A stretch of DNA of 10,021 nucleotides from Chalciporus piperatus. Its lineage: Eukaryota; Basidiomycota; Agaricomycetes; Boletales; Boletaceae. Location: assembly GCA_038093975.1 (NCBI GenBank), contig JBBPTG010000377.1, positions 8,521 through 18,541 of the forward strand, in the 5' to 3' direction. The position numbers and the translations under genes were made by a program. Of the stretch, positions 1 through 7,573 are shown piece after piece (positions within the stretch are counted from its first letter, which is position 1; each line of letters starts with the position of its first letter). The notes below the pieces were generated by a model. That model searched no databases. It was not told the DNA's origin and was given only the letters and a program-made list of their open reading frames with translations.

Positions 1-912
1 CCAGCTCGTCCAGAAGTCTATTTTCGTTTTCCCTCTGATCATTCGACGACATGATAGCTGGGATGTCAGCCGATGTAAGATCCTGCTCATCGGCCTCGGC
101 TGGATCACGGCCTGACAAGGTAAGAAAATGTGTCATGAAAGCCGCGTTGATAATCGATGAGTTCTGGGCCATTTCGGCCCACATCCTCTGGCCCCTGGTT
201 TGATATGTTGCCCCTGATTCGGCTGACCTCTGTTGAAACCATTCGGCCACCCTTGCTGCGTCGGCACGGACTGTCCTGATATTCTCCTCTGAGCCATTAC
301 CCAAAAGGATTCGAACGGTTCTCTTGGCCGATACGATGTGATTCCACAAAGGCATTCTGGGGACCTCCAAAAACCAGCTCAACGGGAAGCCATCTCTGGG
401 GCCGTCTGCTGGCAAATCTTGCAGCGCATGTTCTCTGATACGACTGAAGGTCTCTGAAACGGATTCATTGACCTCTGCTGTTCGGGCGATCAGGCCAACT
501 TGCCAAAGAACATCCATTGAAGCTCTTACCAGCAGCCAATGAATCCTGTTGCCTCAAAGGTGGCATGCGGAATGTGAACTCTGTTCTTGGCATTCCTGCG
601 GCCGTGCTATCTTCTGTCTAGGGAATGTCATCTGAATCCCTCCCAACATTTCCTCTGACATACCTGAAGAAGAATCACCACCTTCACTGTCAGAGATATT
701 GGCTATGATTGGTTGTGAATCCCTCGGAGAATCTGCAGACATCCTTGTGTCTGTGCCGGCCGATGATGATTCGCTTGAAGTTGCCATTCTCTCGTCTTCG
801 CTGGATTCCGGCTCTGTGTCATTGTCAAATCCTAAGTCACTCAGGGGTCAGAGTTCCTAAGATGATTTTCGGCTGACAACTTACCTGCGAATCTTACTTG
901 CTTTGGTGCCAT
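1..912 (-). CDS. Host gene of unknown function, four exons visible, 3' end off the window
   Basis: Not recognised as a known family. Proposed exons (minus strand): 912-885, 831-664, 595-530 and 477-1. The introns are 884-832 (53 nt), 663-596 (68 nt) and 529-478 (52 nt), all GT-AG, with donors GTAAGT, GTATGT and GTAAGA. Splicing keeps one open frame of 246 codons to the window edge and removes in-frame stops, including a TGA at 556-554, which is the main support for the model. The predicted protein starts MAPKQVRFAG. It has a Ser/Asp/Glu-rich, probably disordered region at about residues 10-65, then a mixed, mostly helical region rich in Arg, Glu, Ala and Trp from about residue 88. No signal peptide or membrane segment is seen. 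KQVRF near the N terminus fits the RVxF docking pattern of protein phosphatase 1, a weak hint only. The ATG is the first in frame and sits just before intron 1. Confidence 0.68.
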
Positions 913-1209
913 GTGTATGTTGCAAAATAGTCAAGGACAGACCAGGGGAGATAGAACCCATCGGCTGAGCCTAATCAGATCAATCGGATCAACAGCACCC
1001 GAGACTCCAGTTTCCCATGTCACCTGCTCCCTATGAGAATTCAAGTACATTTCCAGCTCCGCTCACCCAACTTGGACAAACACATTACGTCACTTTCTAT
1101 AGCTTTTATTCTCGGCCGTCACTCATCCACAACCTTTGAACACTTCATTTCATCTCGCCTCCCTAACACCCTGCTCATCACCACTTCTCTACTCGCTATC
1201 CATACAAAC
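913..1209. promoter_or_regulatory. Shared divergent promoter region
   Basis: The start codons of the minus-strand gene (912) and the plus-strand gene (1210) lie head to head, so these 297 bp probably carry both promoters. On the plus side a pyrimidine-rich stretch (about 1140-1200) precedes the ATG, a common fungal promoter/leader feature. TTACGTCA at 1085-1092 resembles a CRE/ATF-type site and CTATAG at 1098-1103 is weakly TATA-like. GATCAATCGGATC at about 979-991 holds two GATC words. None of these sites is demonstrated. Confidence 0.45.
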
Positions 1210-1562
1210 ATGATGTCTGCTCAGAAAGCCAACAACTCTGCTCAAGCTCTCGCAGAGTTCCTCAAGATCACGATTGAGGCCATCATTCAAAGTGGCGAAG
1301 GCCGAGGGAGCCGCCTGTCAAGCTCGGAGTTGGAGGCTCGCACCCAAGACTGGGAGAGGAGATTGGATTCGATGAGGGCGGCATTGGTGCGTCCAGACTA
1401 CTCCCTCCTACCCTACCCTATGCTCATCTTTCTCACTCCCCACAGCATCGTTTTCGCCCGATGGCTGAGGCTGCCACCATCATCCCTCCAATAGTCATCG
1501 CTGCAGACATTCGGATCCCCAGCCGCACCAACGTCAACAGTTGGCCGGTATGGGAGTGTTGA
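1210..1562 (+). pseudogene. Host gene of unknown function interrupted by the retrotransposon
   Basis: Exon 1 is 1210-1386 (59 codons from ATG, phase 0). The intron is 1387-1445 (59 nt, donor GTGCGT, pyrimidine-rich tract, acceptor CACAG). Exon 2 begins at 1446 and stays open to 1556, where the 5' LTR begins. Translation would stop after one LTR-encoded codon (TGT TGA, 1557-1562). The predicted N terminus is MMSAQKANNSAQALAEFLKI, followed by an amphipathic, probably helical segment rich in Arg and Glu, then an Ile/Pro/Ala-rich segment. No known domain is recognised. An in-frame ATG at 1033 exists, but 1210 has an A at -3, follows a CT-rich leader, and begins the part that looks coding. Exon 2 may really end at 1547 (after CCG), because GTATGG there could be a donor and the transposon may lie in the next intron. 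The loss of the original 3' part is inferred. Confidence 0.55.
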
Positions 1563-1740
1563 ACGTAGCGTACATTCTTAGTATAGAAGGTATTTACCAC
1601 GCTTGTTCTATATCACATTCGGACTCAGTCGATCTGAGTTCTAATACAACTTGCCTTGTAACCACAACGTTCGACGTTACCAACAACCTCAACACTAGGT
1701 AAGTCACCAGAAGTAGTTCCTCATTGGAACCCTCTCAACA
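1557..1740 (+). repeat. 5' LTR
   Basis: 184 bp, 181 of 185 aligned columns identical to 9740-9923. It has short terminal inverted repeats TGTTGA/TCAACA. Internal dyads are ACTCAG-TCGAT-CTGAGT and AACGT-TCG-ACGTT, and CTATATCA is a possible TATA element. Against the 3' LTR it has T instead of G in GGTATTTACC, C instead of A in CTTGCCTTG, lacks one T after CGTTAC, and has one extra T in GGTAAGTCACC. The last change creates a consensus splice donor, GTAAGT, at 1699-1704. Confidence 0.95.
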
Positions 1741-1754
1741 GGTTATGAGCCCTG
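1741..1754 (+). other. Primer-binding site for initiator tRNA-Met (anticodon-arm, half-tRNA type)
   Basis: GGTTATGAGCCCTG follows the 5' LTR directly. It is the exact reverse complement of CAGGGCUCAUAACC, the anticodon stem-loop of eukaryotic initiator tRNA-Met. Drosophila copia and yeast Ty5 are known to prime minus-strand synthesis from this internal part of the tRNA rather than from its 3' CCA end. No complement to a tRNA 3' end is present here. Confidence 0.88.
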
Positions 1755-2029
1755 GGTAGCTCAGCTGTGCGCGAAAGCGCCGCTGACTACTCTGGTGTTC
1801 TTGCCTAACAAGAACGTTTGGTCGCTCTGCGCGGTTTTACCGCCGGGCATCCCTCTGATGCGGTCACGCTCAGATGGGACATGACCACAATGAGTCAGAT
1901 CCCATGGGGAGACTATGTCCCCCTAGGATATGGGCTCTGAGCGTTCACGCTGACGCGGTCTCACCCGCTCCCTTTTTTCCTCTTCGATTAAAGGCAACGC
2001 TGACGCCTCATCCCACTAGATACTCCACT
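1755..2029 (+). other. Retrotransposon leader with three successive small hairpins
   Basis: This non-coding leader lies between PBS and gag. Three perfect dyads lie close together: GCGC-GAAA-GCGC (1769-1780, GNRA-type loop), GTTCTTG-CCTAA-CAAGAAC (1797-1815) and GCGGT-TTT-ACCGC (1831-1843). Such a group could belong to a packaging/dimerisation signal, but that is an inference from position. An upstream ATG at 1874 is in frame with gag, but the 52 residues it would add do not look like Gag. Confidence 0.5.
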
Positions 2030-3649
2030 ATGTCTTCCGCCCTCAAGGAAATCGCTCGCCTGAACAGGACCAATTACACTCGGTGGGCCGAAGAGATGCA
2101 GGACTACATCCGCTCTCAAGGTCTATGGCAGAAAGTTATGGTTCGCGCCATGCCCGCCGCCACTGATGTTCCGCCTGCAACCCAGGCGCAGATCGACGCG
2201 TGGGTAGACGACGATGATAAGGTCCTCGGCTCCATGCGCATGCGCCTAGAAACGCACATCGCTAGCCAGTTCCCTCTCGCTACTTACCCCGACTCCGCTC
2301 AACTCTGGAATGCGATCAAAACGCGGTACGACTCCACGTCAGACGCCGCCGCATATACAGAGATACAGAGGATGCTAGCGCTCAACTTCCCCAAGGAAGA
2401 TCATCCGGGAAAAACATTCGCTGCCCTCAACAGCTCCTTCGCTAAACTAAACACGCTGATGTACACCATCCCAGAGAACATCCAGCGGATGTTCGTGTTG
2501 GCCAAGCTCCCCGTCTACGCCGACTACGTCGTGAAATCAGTAAACGAGAGATCAGTCCCAACCGTCGTCACCACCGCCACTCCCGCCGTCGCTGCACCCA
2601 CGCTGGTGCAAATCGAACAACGCGTCGTAGCTGCCTACCAGCAGCACATCTCCTGTCGTGCTCCGAAGAATGCGCAGCCTGCTCAGCAGGCAAACCAGAT
2701 CTCCGCTGTTAAGCGGAAGGGGGACGACCCCAAGTTTAATCAACAACAGGAGTCATCTGCCTCGCAAAAGCCGGACGGCGAGCAGAAGAAGAAGAAGCAC
2801 AGAGAAGGTAAGCGTTCGGAAAAGGGGAAGAAGAAGCGCGACGAACGTCGCACCAATGCGAACGACGCATCTGCGTCCTTCGCCTTCTCCTCTTTCTCCA
2901 ACGCTCTGGTACTTAGCCCGGCCTCCACCATCTTCACCTCCCCCGTCGTCGACCCTCGCACCCTCGCGCACACCACTGGTGCCCATCAATATGGTCCCCC
3001 CGCCTTTCCCCACACCCAGAACGCCATTTCCCTAGCGGACCGTCTGGGTGTAATTCCTACCATGGAGACAGTTCGTACGCTCGACCCAGTGGCTAATCGC
3101 CACATCGACTACGACGCCCCCGTCTCCCTCCCGCGTTTGCCCTTCTACAAGAAGGATGGCGCCTCTATGTCCTATCCGGTCAACGACCATAGGACTCTCC
3201 AGAACCAGCTCGGTGCGGCCTACTTCGGCCCCTCTGGTTTTTCCCGTATTCACGAGACTCCCTCCCGCTCTCTTTTAGAGCGCCTGGAGGAAACAATTGA
3301 AGACGCGGAGATGGAGATCGCTTCCATCATGCCCCTCGACGAGGAGTATGAAGCGGAAAACGAGGATACCGTCTCCTTGGGCGACGAACAACCTGACGAG
3401 TTGATCTCGCAGTACTTCGACTTTGGGGCCGCTGACGTCTGGCAAGTCCCATTCCCTCTCTTTCTCTACACAGACACTGACGTGCGGCGCTCGCCTCAGA
3501 ATATTATATTGCGTAACAATATGTCTGATGTAGTAGATACGAATAAATCTGCTGCTACCCCGTTCTCTCTGTGTGATAACTGTAATAAGAACGATAAGGG
3601 CAAGCAAAAAGCAATGTGTATGATATACCAGCAGACCTATGGCTGCTAG
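2030..3649 (+). CDS. gag: Gag (capsid) protein of the copia element
   Basis: 539 codons from the ATG at 2030. That start was chosen because the recognisable copia Gag N terminus follows at once (LNRTNYTRWAEEM at residues 11-23). The core to about residue 205 has the usual copia Gag/UBN2-like pattern, with PDSAQLWNAIKTRYD near 87-101 and a helical region to PVYADYVV. A Lys/Arg-rich stretch follows at about 228-274. Residues 284-510 are an unusually long, partly acidic spacer (Glu/Asp-rich at about 420-457) with no family match that I recognise. The CCHC zinc knuckle normal before protease is absent; only CDNC and later single cysteines are seen, so RNA binding may rest on the basic patch. The frame ends with TAG at 3647-3649, just inside the protease active-site coding region, which lies in another frame. 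GTAAGC at 2808 is a possible splice donor. Confidence 0.85.
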   Translation: MSSALKEIARLNRTNYTRWAEEMQDYIRSQGLWQKVMVRAMPAATDVPPATQAQIDAWVDDDDKVLGSMRMRLETHIASQFPLATYPDSAQLWNAIKTRYDSTSDAAAYTEIQRMLALNFPKEDHPGKTFAALNSSFAKLNTLMYTIPENIQRMFVLAKLPVYADYVVKSVNERSVPTVVTTATPAVAAPTLVQIEQRVVAAYQQHISCRAPKNAQPAQQANQISAVKRKGDDPKFNQQQESSASQKPDGEQKKKKHREGKRSEKGKKKRDERRTNANDASASFAFSSFSNALVLSPASTIFTSPVVDPRTLAHTTGAHQYGPPAFPHTQNAISLADRLGVIPTMETVRTLDPVANRHIDYDAPVSLPRLPFYKKDGASMSYPVNDHRTLQNQLGAAYFGPSGFSRIHETPSRSLLERLEETIEDAEMEIASIMPLDEEYEAENEDTVSLGDEQPDELISQYFDFGAADVWQVPFPLFLYTDTDVRRSPQNIILRNNMSDVVDTNKSAATPFSLCDNCNKNDKGKQKAMCMIYQQTYGC

Positions 3650-4203
3650 ATTCAGGAGCTTCGGCTCATTTTACAAATAATATGAACGATTTCGCCGAGT
3701 ATAATGCTTTTACCAAGCCAGAGTACTCACAGACAGCGAACGGTCGTGCGCCAATTCTTGGCATCGGCACAGTGATTGTGGAGTTCAATGGAAACACCGT
3801 GCGGTTATCGCCGACCATATACATGCCCACTTGTAACATCAAACTTATCTCGATGGGTACACTCCTCAAAGATCAGTGTCTTACACTGAAAGCTGTTCCG
3901 AACGGTATCAAATTTCAAGATACCTGCATTAAAAAGACCATACTATCATTTCACTCACATGGTCGTGATACCATGTACTGGATCAAAGCACCAACCGTCA
4001 AACCACATGCCAAGCCTATAAGCATGGCCGCTGTGGACTACGACTTGCTACACCGCCGCCTCGGTCATCCCTCGCGTGACGTGCTAAAAGCCGCACGCAA
4101 ACATCTCAAAGATTTCCCGGACATTGATATTCCGTCCAATCCTCCCATTTGTCCCGGTTGCGAACTCGGCAAACAGCCTAACAGGACGTTTTCCTCATAC
4201 TGA
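3598..4203 (+). pseudogene. pol: Pol part 1: aspartic protease and pre-integrase (GAG-pre-integrase) domain, frameshifted
   Basis: This frame is open from 3598, after a TAA at 3595-3597, and overlaps gag by 52 nt in the -1 frame. It has no ATG of its own before the protease. The retroviral-type protease motif LLDSGASAHF has its catalytic Asp at 3649-3651. Downstream is the integrase zinc-binding HHCC region: HRRLGH (His at 4051 and 4066) and CPGC (Cys at 4150 and 4159). The frame stops at 4201-4203, a few codons after a run of four T at 4189-4192. Counting three T instead joins this frame exactly to the integrase frame that continues from 4193, so a one-base T insertion is the likely lesion. 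A missing A in the A-run at 3606-3610 would likewise explain the shift from gag; programmed -1 frameshifting is the alternative, though no classical slippery heptamer is seen. Confidence 0.88.
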
Positions 4204-5458
4204 GACGCGTGCAAGCGCTCCTTTTGAGTTGATTCACTCCGATCTCAAGTCGTTTGAGATAGAATCGTACCATAAGTTTAAATACGCGGTCGTATTCTAC
4301 GATGACTTCACATCGATGTCCTGGCTCGCCCTCATATGCACAAAGGACCAGACCCTTAAAATGGTCAAACAATTTATTGCTTTCGTCCGCACGCAGTACA
4401 ACGCCAAAATAAAGGCTTGGAAATCCGATGCCGGAGGCGAATATACCTCCAAGGCATTCACGGAATACATGCGCGATGAAGGCATCCGTATTCAACAGTC
4501 CGCCCCATACGCACATCAGCAGAACGGGCGTGCGGAACGCTTAATCCGCACATTAATGGACAAAGCACAGGCGATGCGTTTACACGCTTGCCTACCCGAT
4601 TCTTACTGGGAATTCGCTCTTACGCATGCATCCCATGTGTACAATCGTACACCAATGGCTAGATTGAACTGGAAAACCCCTATGGAGAAACTTACAGGGG
4701 AACAATCCTCCGTCTCCCACCTAAGAGTATTCGGATGTGGTGCATACATGCATCTTCCCGATGAAACAAGGAAAGGGAAACTACAACCAAAGTCCCAATT
4801 GATGATTTATCTCGGTGTTGCCCCTGGTCGTGAGCGCAACTACATTTTCATGCGCCCCAACAACTCCATGCACACGTCGGCACATGCCATCTTTGATGAG
4901 CATTTGTTTCCTAAGTGTCCTGGTGCACGCCCTCACAGGCCTGTAAGTCACCCACCCACTGAAACACATCGACATACCGATGATGAAAACGAGTCTTCAG
5001 ACTCTGACTCTTCTGACGATCAGTCTGATGTGGTTAAACCCGCCCCTGATCCCCAGCCAGCACGCCCGGAAACCCCACCGGCACCTCCGCCTGCACCTCC
5101 TGTCACACCGCCATCTGCTCGTCCACCAGTTGGACCACCTGATGCTCCACCTCGCCGATCTCAACGTGAACGCCGACCCCCTACTCGTCCTGGGAACGTC
5201 TATGGCGAAGATCGTCATCCTTTACAACAAATTAAGGACATTGAGAAGAGATCTCGCTGGGAAAAGCTAATTGGACACGGCGAACCATCACGAGAACCGC
5301 AGCGTGAACAACCGATCCCAGGTTCCATGCCCGACTCTGATCCTTCGGAAGACGAGATCGAACGCATAACCAGGGAAGGGGGAGAGGCATTGATTAACTA
5401 TCTTTGCTCTCGTGCTTATATTCCGGATGAAATGAGTAATCCCAACTATCGCGAATAG
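4193..5458 (+). pseudogene. pol: Pol part 2: integrase core and proline-rich linker
   Basis: The copia integrase is readable from 4193, in a frame whose start is lost to the upstream frameshift. The catalytic triad D,D35E is complete: Asp in HSDL (4241), Asp in KSDAGGEY (4427) and Glu in NGRAERL (4535), with exactly 35 residues between the last two. Typical copia C-terminal integrase motifs follow, with RVFGCGAYMHLP and then IYLGVAPG. About 4970-5160 encodes an acidic stretch and then a long Pro/Ala-rich linker with many PPAPP units. This is usual between copia IN and RT. The frame ends at TAG 5456-5458, but codons continue in the same frame into RT without another stop, so the TAG is most simply a nonsense mutation. 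Its ancestral codon cannot be told from one copy; TGG or CAG would each need one change. Confidence 0.9.
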
Positions 5459-5700
5459 AAATTCCGTGATATACTCAAACTTCCTGCTGAGGAACAAAAA
5501 CTCTGGCGACAAGCCTGCGAAACAGAGCTTCAGATGCTCAAGGATCGCAAGGTTTATGAAATTGTAGATCAACCAGCTGATCGTAAGATCATTAAAAATC
5601 GCTGGGTATTCGACGTCAAGTCTGACGGTCGTAAACGCGCTCGCCTAGTAGCCAAAGGCTTCTCACAGGTTGAAGGCGTAGACTACGATCAGATCTTCTC
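5459..5700 (+). pseudogene. pol: Pol part 3: N-terminal piece of reverse transcriptase, cut by the nested transposon
   Basis: This is in the same frame as the integrase part, just after the TAG. It shows the well-known start of the copia RT (RVT_2) domain: an acidic helical lead-in, KNRWVFDVKSDG, RARLVAKGFSQ and VDYDQIFS. The frame is cut after the TC of the Ser codon at 5698-5700. The rest of the motif, Ser-Pro-Val-Val-Arg, resumes at 8379 on the far side of the inserted element. Confidence 0.93.
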
Positions 5701-5726
5701 CATCAGGAAAAATGACCTATGCCATA
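5701..5726 (+). repeat. Left terminal inverted repeat of the nested transposon
   Basis: CATCAGGAAAAA is followed by TGA and CCTATGCCATA. It pairs with 8353-8378 at 23 of 26 positions; the only three mismatches are adjacent (TGA against CAC). Confidence 0.92.
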
Positions 5727-6060
5727 TGTCACCATATGACAATATTTGTTGCTATATGGTGCTATTTGATGTTATTTGTGCACTATGGGCCATATGGCAA
5801 AAAGGGAAAAGTACCCAACTATAGTGCATCATATGGCATACAAATAGCACCAAAGTGCACCATATAGCATGGCCTTTAGGCATGTAAATGGCTTCTGTCA
5901 ATATAAGCTATATGTGCACAATGTGCACCAAATGGAAAAGTCACAAAACAGTCTGGGACTTTGCCATATGGTGCCATTTTTCACTCTTTGTGCAAGAATT
6001 GAAATAACATATATTTATGTATACTACTACATGATTACTACTACTGTGCTAAGTATATAC
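5727..6060. repeat. Left subterminal region with repeated CCATATGG/TGCAC motifs
   Basis: This AT-rich stretch has no convincing gene. Variants of a short motif around CCATATGGTGC occur many times in both orientations, for example near 5733, 5752, 5792, 5828, 5861 and 5965, mixed with CAAATAGCAC and GTGCAC words. The same words recur in the right subterminal part (about 7822-7850 and 8308-8352). Such subterminal repeats usually serve as transposase-binding sites in CACTA and related elements. Simple TACTAC runs close the region at about 6020-6045. Confidence 0.6.
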
Positions 6061-6084
6061 TACACACGAGCCACTCAGGCTCGA

Positions 6085-7435
6085 GAAATGGTGGAGATGG
6101 GGTTGGAAAGATGTTGGTGTGGGCGCACGAAGAGATGGGAGGTGGTGGTGGGCAGACAGCCCCGAGCGGCTGCCAGCGAGGTGAGTGGATGGGATGGTGG
6201 GTGAATTGGCAGTGGGCACTCACATTGTGATGCCGGCAGGGGCTGTTGAGCCCGCGCCGGCTTTGTTTTTCGACTGGAGACTGAGGTGGTGGTGGTGCCA
6301 GTGGAAGGTGGTGGGGGGGCACACAGCCCGAGCGGCTGTAGACGAGGTGAGTGGATGAGTGGTGGGTGAGATTGTACTCACTTCGTGATGCCGGTGGGGC
6401 TGTCAAGCCCACGCCGGCTGTGTTTTACTGTCGAGGGGTGGAGGTGGAAGGTGGGTGGTGGCTGCCACTGGCATGCACGAGCGAGGGTGAGGCAAGGTGA
6501 GTGGATGTGGTGGTGGTGGTGAGTAAAAACTCACATAGCAATGCAGGCGGGGCTGTTGAGCCCTTGCCGGCCATGTTTCTGGTAGGTCGTGGTGGATGTG
6601 GGGGGTGCTGGTGGTGAGCACCTGTTTACGAGGTGAGTAGTGGTGGTGGTGATGAGCGAGAACTCACCTGGTGATGCCGGCGAGGCTGTTGAGCCCACAT
6701 CGGCCATGTTGTTCGAGGGTGAGTTGAGGTGAGGTAGTGGTGGGGCGGACAGCCCGACTGGCTGTGTTCAAGGTGAGTGGATGTGGTGGGGGTGAGTAAA
6801 AACTCACGGTCAAGGACCGGCCGGGCTGTTGAGCCCTCGCTGGCCGTTTTGTTCGTGTTCGAGTCGAAGGTGAGGGTGAGGTGGTGGTGGGGCAAACAGC
6901 CCGAGTGGCTGTTGGCAAGGTGAGAGGTGGTGATGGTGAGTGAAAAGATATGAACCTCGTGATGCCGGCGGGGCTGTTGAGCCCACGCCAGCTGTTTTGT
7001 TCGAGTTCAAGTTGAAGGTGAGGGTGAGGGTGGTGGTGGGGCAAACAGCTGGAGTGGCTGTTGGCAAGGTGAGCGGGTGGGTTGGTAGGTAAGTAAAAGC
7101 TTACCTTCGACAGCCGGCGGGGCTGTTGAGCCCTCACCGGCTGTATTGCTGCTGTTGAGGTGTCAAGTTTGAGGTGGGAGGTGGGAGCTTTTGAGCCCTC
7201 ACCAGCGTTGTGGTTGTGTTGTGGTTGAAGTAGTGGTGGTGGGATGACAAGGTGAGCGGTTGGGTTAAAAAAGTGAGTAAAACCTGCAATGCTTGTCTTT
7301 CCCAATAAGGAAATTGCATAAATACGCAATTTCCTTATTGGGAAAGACACTACATAGCACATCAAGAGGTGAGTGCACTTACCTTGCAATGCCACCAGGC
7401 TGTTGAGCCCATGCCGGCTATGTTGCTGTAGCTGT
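6085..7435 (+). repeat. GT-rich minisatellite: about nine degenerate hairpin-forming units
   Basis: A tandem array in which each unit carries GGGCT-GTTG-AGCCC flanked by GCCGGC-type arms, giving a stem of up to about 12 bp. Cores start at 6240, 6397 (loop GTCA), 6550, 6683, 6823, 6971, 7120 and 7397, with a degenerate copy near 7191. Spacings are 157, 153, 133, 140, 148 and 149 bp, then 277 bp across a unit disturbed by an inserted hairpin. Many units also carry AACAGCC-CGAGT-GGCTGTT (for example 6895-6913) and GTGAGT-AAAA-ACTCAC (6519-6534, 6792-6807). Between hairpins the plus strand is strongly G/T-rich (GGTGG runs). Long antisense open frames here are by-products of the repeat. Confidence 0.85.
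7294..7349. repeat. Perfect 24-bp inverted repeat with 8-nt loop
   Basis: The arms 7294-7317 and 7326-7349 are exact reverse complements (arm begins TGTCTTTCCCAATAAGG), separated by the loop ATAAATAC. The composition is AT-rich and unlike the GT-rich units around it, so it was probably inserted into a repeat unit; similar words (CTGCAATGC and TTGCAATGCC) flank it at 7284-7292 and 7384-7393. A transcript would fold into a long perfect hairpin. Confidence 0.9.
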
Positions 7436-7573
7436 ACTGTAGAGTGAGGTAGGATAGGATGTTAGATAGTAGTAGTACTAAAAGACTCAAAACAATGTGG
7501 GCGTGTCAAGTTCAACATGGTCATGTGACCTGCTTGCATGAATTTTTCTAAGTCTAAGCATTAGAGAAATAAG
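7436..7573. other. Non-coding spacer after the minisatellite
   Basis: No gene is seen. It has AGTAGTAGTA at 7468-7477, the inverse of TACTACTACT at 6036-6045 on the other side of the array, and a short dyad GGTCA-TG-TGACC near 7519. Confidence 0.35.

Noticed and set aside
554..787. Stand-alone 77-codon minus-strand gene
   Set aside because: The N-terminal part belongs to exon 2 of the spliced gene; its tail reads into intron 2 and then exon 3 in the wrong frame.
2552..3607. Minus-strand and alternative plus-strand frames inside gag
   Set aside because: Shadows of gag, caused by high GC and biased codons; no family features.
5534..5824. 96-codon plus-strand gene
   Set aside because: A chimera: RT N-terminal codons up to 5700, then transposon sequence with no coding character.
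5869..6204. 111-codon plus-strand gene
   Set aside because: It spans the AT-rich subterminal repeats and the first minisatellite unit; no domain, biased composition.
6664..7395. 243-codon minus-strand open frame across the minisatellite
   Set aside because: Its protein is a repeated Pro/Thr/Ser/His-rich low-complexity string following the DNA repeat units; several frames are open here because the DNA is repetitive.
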